From Rhodocollybia butyracea (taxonomy: Eukaryota > Basidiomycota > Agaricomycetes > Agaricales > Omphalotaceae): DNA of 64,000 nucleotides. Under the pieces are notes generated by a model. It made no database searches. It was given only the letters and a program-made list of their open reading frames with translations, and was not told where the DNA came from. A program made the translations under genes and the position numbers. Shown one piece after another: positions 57,798 to 64,000 of the stretch. The stretch's first letter is position 1, and every line of letters starts with the position of its first letter. The stretch spans positions 372,001 to 436,000 of the forward strand of contig JADNRY010000002.1 of assembly GCA_015501585.1 (NCBI GenBank), in the 5' to 3' direction.

Positions 57798-58780
57798 TTT
57801 ACTATATTTTCCTTATAAATGTGGTCGCAGTAAGCGGCAGGACACGAATAAAGAAAGTAAGTGTCGTGCAACTGGGAGCTTTGAAAAGTGCAGTGAGAAG
57901 TGTCATTAATCAATGCTCAACAATGATGCGTTGAAGGCCGATGATTCATAAATCACATGACAGGCGCTTTGACATCCCAAATAAGGCGAAACGCTTAATT
58001 TGGATGCGATCAAATCCAATCGGGACAAAATTCCCACGCGAAACCGGCCATAAGGACGAGCCTTCATTACATTCAGGACTCATAAAATGAAGCCAATTTG
58101 AGCTCAAATGTCACCGAAGATGCAAGTAAACGTTTCCCTATGCCATTCTGATGCTGAACCCTCTTTCCATATTCATTCCAAGCAGTTGTGAGTCTGCTAT
58201 GCTTACTTTTGTGTTATTCCCAGTCCCTGTGGTCTGACTTTGTAACTTTTGTGTAACTTTGTTAGCTGTAAGGAACTGCTGTCATTAGATTATACATATG
58301 TAATTTTCCTTTGTTTCTGACTCTGTTCCAGGTAAATTTGCCGTTCTCTACTGGCAAATTGGAACAAGTATGTACCCTATTTTTCTTGTTGCTGTAGGCT
58401 AAACTCGAAACTAGTGATGCTACAGCTTGTCCTAACCGATGGAATCCTCTGGCTCTGTGTGTGTGCCTTGTACAACAACTCCCGAAAGCTCCAATGGTCT
58501 CTCCTAGGCCTGATGGCTCTATGTGTGCTATCTGCCACTGCCGTTGTGGAATTTGTTGTATCACACCCAAAAAGTCAGTAAATGATGGCCAGTCTTAGTG
58601 CATGTACCTACTAAAAATACTAGACTCTGCTGACCTTGCCGGATTCATGCGGTGTACAATATCCACACTACTTCATAAGTTGTGGTTGGCTTGGTACATT
58701 CATGTAGCGGCCAAATTCGCATTGATTAAGTACTAAATCTTCTCAGGATTCCAATCTTGGTCTACGAGACCATGACACTG

Positions 58781-58886
58781 GTTTTAGTGATTAGACTCTC
58801 CATTCAGTACCAGCAAAATCGGAAAGCATGGTCATCAAATCTGCTGGAACTTTTGCTTGGGCATATGTTTTTTTATTTTGCTTTGT
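58781..58886 (+). repeat. 106-bp direct repeat, left copy
   Basis: Identical to 60,448-60,553; copy A of the gene has this segment once (about 43,698-43,803), so this is a duplication made at insertion. Confidence 0.92.
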
Positions 58887-59560
58887 CCACTACCAAATCT
58901 GAATACATTGCGGCCACCGAAGCCTCTAAGGAAGGCATCTGGATTCGCTCTTTCATTTCCCAAGTCTTCAAACCAACTTACTCCATTATTCAAAATCTGA
59001 CGGACTTGAAGTCTGATAATCAAGCTGCTATCGCGTTGTCTCAAGATCATCAGTTCCATGGTCGTACTAAGCACATTGATATATGCTTCCACTTCATCCG
59101 CTATGTTATTGAAGAAGGGAAGATCCGTCTCCTCTACTGCCCCACCAAAGAAATGCTTGCGGATACCTTGACGAAGGCTCTTCTGAGCGCCAAGGCGAAA
59201 CACTTCGCAGCCGGCTTAGGACTTGGTCCAGTTTGAGGGGGAGTGTTGAGTAAGTACAAACATGTTCCATGTAAGATAGCCTGTAGTATTTGATTTTCAT
59301 TTTGGCTATTATCTAACTTACTTGTACTTGTAGCTACTCACGTATGTAAGCTACCTCAGACGTTTACTCCGACTAGTATTCGCGCTGAGGTTAGCCTTTC
59401 TTTTATTCTCTTTGTATATTAGTTTACTTACTTATCCTGTACTAGTCCGTACATTTACTTTACAGGTATATGAGACGTTTACTCCGACTAGTATTCGCGC
59501 TGAGTCCGTACATTTACTTTACAGCACTATAAGAAATTACTACAACAGGTTATGGGCCCA
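58887..59560 (+). mobile_element. 5'-truncated Copia cDNA: RNase H end, polypurine tract, LTR, primer binding site
   Basis: Begins inside RNase H (STTKSEYIAATEASKEGIW, DNQAAIAL, RTKHIDICFHFIRY, CPTKEMLADTLTKAL; stop near 59,236), then a GAGGGGGA tract, an LTR 59,244-59,547 (TGTTG...CAACA) and exactly 13 nt, GGTTATGGGCCCA (59,548-59,560), complementary to the anticodon arm of initiator tRNA-Met. The next base starts another LTR. The left junction shares GCTTTGT with the target, a microhomology. No second LTR, no integrase-type target duplication. Confidence 0.8.
59244..59547 (+). repeat. solo LTR of the truncated Copia
   Basis: 304 bp with TGTTG/CAACA ends; contains a duplicated internal segment (GACGTTTACTCCGACTAGT occurs twice). 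Confidence 0.75.
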
Positions 59561-60447
59561 TGTTGTGATAGGCTCCTGAGGGTAAACAGACAGCAACAAG
59601 TGTATTTCCGGTTGTCCTCTCTGTGACGGTCAGAAGAGAGAGACAAACGGATGCAGAAGCATCCGCTGACTACAGTTTTGTACCTACGTAAGATTACGAG
59701 CTTGGAATGACAAATCCCAAATCCAACATGCCCCACAAGCGAAGTAATCTGTAATAATCATAACACAGCAAGCCTTCAAAAGAGTGAATCATGACATTCT
59801 CGTAGTCAGTGACTCAAAACAGTCTCAATAAGTTGTAGGTGTCCTGATAATCGGTCCTCGGCAACTCGATCAGTTCCGGGCATCCTCATACTTGACCCTC
59901 GGCAACTCAAATCAATCCTTGGTTGAAGCTGTAGACCAATGAGCTCCAATAGGTGTTCCTTGGCTGAGCAGTAGATGTTCTCGTAGTCGACAACTCAAAT
60001 CAAGGTAAATCCGTGAGCAGTAGGTGTTCTCGTAGCCAACAAGTCGAATAGGGGTGTCCCATCATCAATGGACCTCGAAGGTATTTATAATGGTCTCCAC
60101 AGACCAACGACAGTATCACAAGAATTTCGGCATCCAGAAAATACGGCTGGACAGTATTCGAGTGACAAGAAAGCAACGAGCATGATAGGAGCCTCATCAA
60201 GCAGAATAGGGGCTTCATCAAGCGCCCTTCGGCAGTGGTGTATTGTATACTAGCCCACCAGACAGCTAGGATCTGTTTGTGTTGTGATAGGCTCCTGAGG
60301 GTAAACAGACAGCAACGAGTGTATTTCCGGTTGTCCTCTCCGTGACGGTCAGAAGAGAGAGACAAACGGATGCAGAAGCATCCGCTGACTACAGTTTTGT
60401 ACCTACGTAAGATTACGAGCTTGGAATGACAAATCCCAAATCCAACA
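59561..60447. mobile_element. small LTR element (TRIM-like), 887 bp
   Basis: Two 168-bp LTRs, 59,561-59,728 and 60,280-60,447, both TGTTGTGATAGG...AAATCCAACA, differing at two positions. The internal 551 bp has no coding frame; it holds short direct repeats (GAGCAGTAGATGTTCTCGTAG and a variant). Orientation is unclear and no canonical primer binding site is recognised. No target duplication flanks it: it abuts the Copia fragment on the left and the 106-bp repeat on the right. Confidence 0.75.
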
Positions 60448-60553
60448 GTTTTAGTGATTAGACTCTCCATTCAGTACCAGCAAAATCGGAAAGCATGGTC
60501 ATCAAATCTGCTGGAACTTTTGCTTGGGCATATGTTTTTTTATTTTGCTTTGT
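60448..60553 (+). repeat. 106-bp direct repeat, right copy
   Basis: Identical partner of 58,781-58,886; the gene sequence continues from here. Confidence 0.92.
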
Positions 60554-60930
60554 AGGCCCTGATTTAGTTAATACTACTTGCTAGTGATGAGTTCCAACTT
60601 CTACTCTAGCATTTTTACAGTTTATGTTAGCAACACAGTACTTTCTGCAAATCCAGATGTAAGTAAATCTGACTCCTTCCCAACTTCCCAACCAGACGGC
60701 TAAAGCACTAATGCTCATATGTCTTAAGACCTCCATTCAAGATATCCTTAATCCAATAATTGTAGCTTTGCTCTCCATTCTTGGCAATCGAATGGTTCTG
60801 AACCTTCGCGCAGAAAATAAACGGGGAAATGCTGGGTCAAACTTGACACATGAAGTAGGAACGGCCGGAATAGGTCTCGAGTCTAGGTTGAGATTTAACC
60901 TTAGAGCAGAGCAAAGTCAACTTGAAAGTC

Positions 60931-61642
60931 AATAAGTTAGTTTTGAAATTGATACTACTATGTAACAGATGTATACCAAACTTTGTTTGTCCGAGTGCAT
61001 ATACGAACGTCAAACGAACGTAGTCTCACACCAGAATTCTCGAGGGTGAACAAATTCAGCTGTTCAAGTCGTGGCCCGAACAGACCTTTTACCTTGCAAG
61101 TAAATAAAAGTAAGCCCTTATCACCGGACAGCAAGCGCTATCACTTATTGTGTTGTTCTATCCTGTAGTTCTCCAGAGTCCAAAGGGGTGGGGGATCATC
61201 CGTTACTATATCTTACAACTTTAAAACTTACATATTGGGAATGGCAAGGCCGGCCGCTCCCCGACATGTTCTGAAGTGTGAATTTCACGTAGTAGAGGCT
61301 CTCCATCCTTAAATAATCCATCGCTCAACATCTCACGATGTGGTATGCGAAGCTTTCTTGTTATCAAAAGCACTCAACCTGCGCCACCTGCCAACCTGAA
61401 CTGCTGCGCCAACCGTTCGCTTCGCAGAGGAATGGTTACATCTGAATCGAAGGAGACCCCTAAACCGTGATATGCCACTGAAAGCCCAACGCGGTCCATC
61501 AGAAAATAATGTTGACAATTAACGGACTATTGCAGTACTGTATAACGAATGTAGGTATTTAGTTTTCAAGTCTAGGTTTCTCTATTCTCTACTGTTGTCT
61601 TTCTCGTCTTCTATTTATGATATTGTTCCTCGGTTAACAATT
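60931..61642. other. partial third unit of the tandem duplication
   Basis: From about 61,130 to 61,530 the sequence matches the start of unit 2 (44,390-44,780), including CCATCGC(C/T)CAACATCTCACGATG, and then stops. No gene. The MFS gene's 3' end follows at 61,643. Confidence 0.6.
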
Positions 61643-64000
61643 CTACAAAGATTGCATCACCTTTCTCGAAAACCTACTCCGGCTCCGGATTGTGGGACCA
61701 TAAAAGAAAAGGATCTGCAGAAAATGGATACAGAGCGAAGAACTGGTCAACACGAAATTCGAATCCCACAGATGATTTTTCGTATCCCTTTCCTCGTATC
61801 CCAATCCCACATGCCGCACGTAACGTACAACACAGGAGGGTACCGTACATGAATTAAGAATCGAAGCGAAAACTCAACTCACAAAAGGAATGGGCATTAA
61901 AACACACGCAATACACCCAAACAATGTATTCGCCCATTTAAAACTCAAATTTGCAAACATTTGTTGAGTAAACAGCGGGAATGCGGTAGCGGCGAGGTTT
62001 CGACAGAGGCTTTGTCCGCTAGGGCGGAGGATGCAAAAGGGCCATAGCTGCGATGATCGTAAGAAGACTGAATGGAGGAGGAATGAGGAGACAACTTACC
62101 AGTCAGCTAAATAAGTGAACACTGCCAAGTAGATGATGAAGATTCCGTATGTCAAGATCTAGTAGGAAGGTAAAAAGACAGAGGTCAGATCAGACGCGAT
62201 GCAATTATATTTCAAGTTGCAAGTTTGAAAACTTGGAAGGGGAGAAGCGAAAAAAGAATGAATTAAATAAATCCCCACCGTGATCCCGATCGCCAACGCA
62301 ATCCAAGGGACATGGCTAAACGTCGACCAAGCATATATGAACATCCCGCATGGAACAAGGACAGCGGCACAGCAGGCTAGGTACAATCGGGCTTCGGGTC
62401 CACGGGCTGGAAAGTTTTTGCTGGGAAGGTGTCAGAGAGCTGGCAAGTGAAACCGAAACCAGATACAGCAAACACCCGAGCTCGGGACACTGTACGTATA
62501 GACGAGTATAAATAGAACTGATACTCACCGGTACAGATGATCTTGATAAAAATTCGTAGCAAACCCTATCGCGGAACTGATACTGCAAAGCAAATCAGCC
62601 AAATGTCAAATTCGACGTCGAATTTAGATAACCCGGGTTAGCAAAATGTGAGGACATACATGAGTGTCACAAAAACCGTTCCAACTTGGCCAGTGTTGAA
62701 TCCGTGGACGGCGATGAAAACCGAGCCAACAGACCTAAGAAGGATATATAAAATTTGCGGAGAAGATCTTGATAGAGCTAATAACACTCACTCGATTAGG
62801 CAATAAAGAATTCCCCAAACGAATCCTACCCATAGCTGGATAATCAGAGCCATGAGATTGTAGCCCGAATACCAAAGTTGTACTAACACTGAAACTAGCC
62901 ACAACGGGCTCTGTAACCAATAATTCTAAAAAAAAGAGGTTAGGGATATCCGAGTCTGCGAACCGGCGGCAGTGACTAGGTACTAACGTATAGGTCTCGT
63001 ACAAGACACCCAAATCAACGTCCCGAGCTTCATCCTCTCATCCTCAATCCTAGCACGATATCTCCAATTTCCTGTTTCCAGCCTCATCCTCTTAGCGATT
63101 CTCATAAGGATGACCGATGAGCGGGTTTCTGTCATGATAATTGGGACGAGGAGGAGGTCCAACGCGGTGATTCTGCAAGACACGAAAGAAATCAGTTCAG
63201 TTAGCACGATATGAACGAAAAAGAACTGATGAATAAATAAGGATGAACAAGGAAACCTACATCATCTGAATCCACTGTATCCATCTCCACTCTAGCTTTG
63301 GATTCATTTGCACCCATCCGGCATAAAGAGGGCCAAACCCAGTCCCACCGACAGCTCCAACTGCGAACAATGCCATCGGGAGTCCACGTCTGATGAAAAA
63401 GGGAGCGAAAAAAGACATGTTTAAGTACGTTGAAGCTCGAAGAGAAAGAAAAAAAATTGAACAGATAACCTACTCGTGGCTTGGCCATATATCCGCAATA
63501 GTCCCTCCAACCATCGTAGCCCAAGTCGAACCGAACCCGCCTTGGATAAAACGCGCTATAAGCACTGTTTGAATGTTCTGTGCCCTGGAAGAGGGGGTGA
63601 ACCGCATATATGACAAATGACACGGAAGGACTTCAGCAACTTACAACGCTATCAGCAGAAACATGAGCATCACGCCAATAGCCGAAATATAATACAACGG
63701 TTGCCTTCCAACCTCTTCACTAAACGATGCAGACACCAAAGGTACAACGCCAAACCCCAGCGCGTAAAGACTAAGGCCTATCGTTGCTTGGAATTCAGTG
63801 CAATTCAAATCCCTAATCATCGAGTCGAAGCCTAGGTTGTATGTACTTGAAGCAGAGGCTGGCAATGGGGAGGAAGATTGGCAAGATTAGAACACGCCTA
63901 TGGAGGGAAGAATGGAGGACAGCGAGCTTACTCACAAGCAAGAAGAGTAGAGAAACAAGCGAGACATGTTATAGCCCATTTCTTGGAACGAGAAAAGTTG
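61643..64000 (-). CDS. MFS transporter, drug:H+ antiporter/polyamine type, 5' end beyond the window
   Basis: Thirteen exons on the minus strand (64000-63936, 63858-63645, 63584-63474, 63389-63261, 63172-62988, 62925-62888, 62835-62792, 62734-62660, 62582-62529, 62420-62279, 62158-62100, a last-but-one ending at 61883, and 61714-61643). They give SASSTYNLGFDSM, SEEVGRQPLYYISAIG (the DHA1 loop 2-3 motif region), ARFIQGGFGSTWATMVGGTIADIWP, GPLYAGWVQMNPKLEWRWIQW, ARIEDERMKLGTLIWVSCTRP, GFVWGILYCLIESVGSVF, FATNFYQDHLYRKNFPARGPE, YAWSTFSHVPWIALAIGI and a C-terminus ILFFYGPTIRSRSR. These match fungal plasma-membrane polyamine/drug exporters. The first TM and N-terminus are outside the window. The exon starting 62047 needs one extra base near 62,016; a splice acceptor at 62,019-62,020 restores frame at the cost of about 10 residues. 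Confidence 0.88.

Larger units (their letters stand above)
46182..58083. mobile_element. 11.9-kb composite insertion splitting DUF6533 copy B
   Basis: Defined by comparison with copy A, which is continuous across this point (about 43,013). The inserted DNA consists of an outer sequence of unknown type with long inverted repeats (46,370-46,508 and 57,672-57,797), into which Copia element 1 has inserted, into which Copia element 2 has inserted. The outer parts (46,182-46,949 and 57,116-58,083) hold no protein frame I recognise. Exact outer borders and any target duplication are unclear. Confidence 0.65.
58084..60930 (+). pseudogene. DUF6533-type gene, copy B, 3' half, split again
   Basis: Homology to copy A resumes with AAGCCAATTTGAG and the exons giving KFAVLYWQIGT, LVLTDGILWLCVCALYNNSR and SLLGLMALCVLSATAVVEF. 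It runs to 58,886, is interrupted by the 1.56-kb insertion, and continues after a second copy of the last 106 bp to the C-terminus (LLSILGNRMVLNLRAENK, GIGLESRLRFNLRAEQ) with a stop near 60,934. Confidence 0.7.

Noticed and set aside
59561..60447. Ordinary insertion of the small LTR element by its integrase
   Set aside because: The flanks (GCCCA left, GTTTT right) are not a target duplication, and its borders coincide with the Copia PBS and the 106-bp repeat.
1..64000. CRISPR arrays, bacterial operons, rRNA or tRNA genes
   Set aside because: None seen. Gene structure is intron-rich eukaryotic, and no cloverleaf with a B-box-like GGTTCGA could be supported.

Overview
The window reads as nuclear DNA of a filamentous basidiomycete, most likely an Agaricomycete; a Cantharellales/Rhizoctonia-like fungus is a guess. 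Genes are packed on both strands and cut by many GT-AG introns of about 45-60 nt. The gene families (alpha-arrestin with a PPxY motif, OPT peptide transporter, DUF6533-type membrane proteins, F-box proteins, fungal transposase-linked genes, basidiomycete Copia elements) fit this. Exon coordinates quoted are my own splice predictions; most are phase-consistent and keep family motifs, but none is confirmed by transcripts.

Left arm, 1-7,461: gene debris. It holds an F-box tail, a decayed transposon-linked gene with a possible split host gene around it, and an F-box gene interrupted by a fragment of an APH-type kinase. Housekeeping block, 7,462-34,074: intradiol dioxygenase, a 1,577-residue alpha-arrestin, a seven-TM receptor-like protein, She9/Mdm33, a Nudix hydrolase, an OPT transporter with about 40 exons, tRNA 2'-phosphotransferase, the cytochrome oxidase factor Rcf1, a GH47 alpha-mannosidase, an F-box protein, a Sec72-like TPR protein and an SDR oxidoreductase. 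These are unrelated single-copy functions (mitochondrial inner membrane, ER translocation and N-glycan trimming, tRNA splicing, nutrient uptake and transporter turnover), not a pathway cluster.

Mobile-element district, 34,075-61,642: a hAT-like non-autonomous element (perfect 19-bp TIRs, 8-bp target duplication) sits inside a coding exon; a flavin-reductase-like gene is intact; then a DUF6533-type gene has been tandemly duplicated. The second copy is split by an 11.9-kb insertion holding one Copia element nested in the 3' LTR of another, each with its own 5-bp target duplication. Further along, the same copy is split again by a 1.56-kb chimera: the 3' end of a third Copia (RNase H end, polypurine tract, LTR, exactly 13 nt of primer binding site) joined to a complete small LTR element, between two identical 106-bp direct repeats. 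This looks like capture of reverse-transcription intermediates at a broken chromosome and is the most unusual structure here. The window ends in the 5'-truncated MFS transporter gene on the minus strand (61,643-64,000).

Three apparent 1-nt frameshifts at short homopolymers (3,434; 23,699; 62,016) could be sequencing errors rather than biology.
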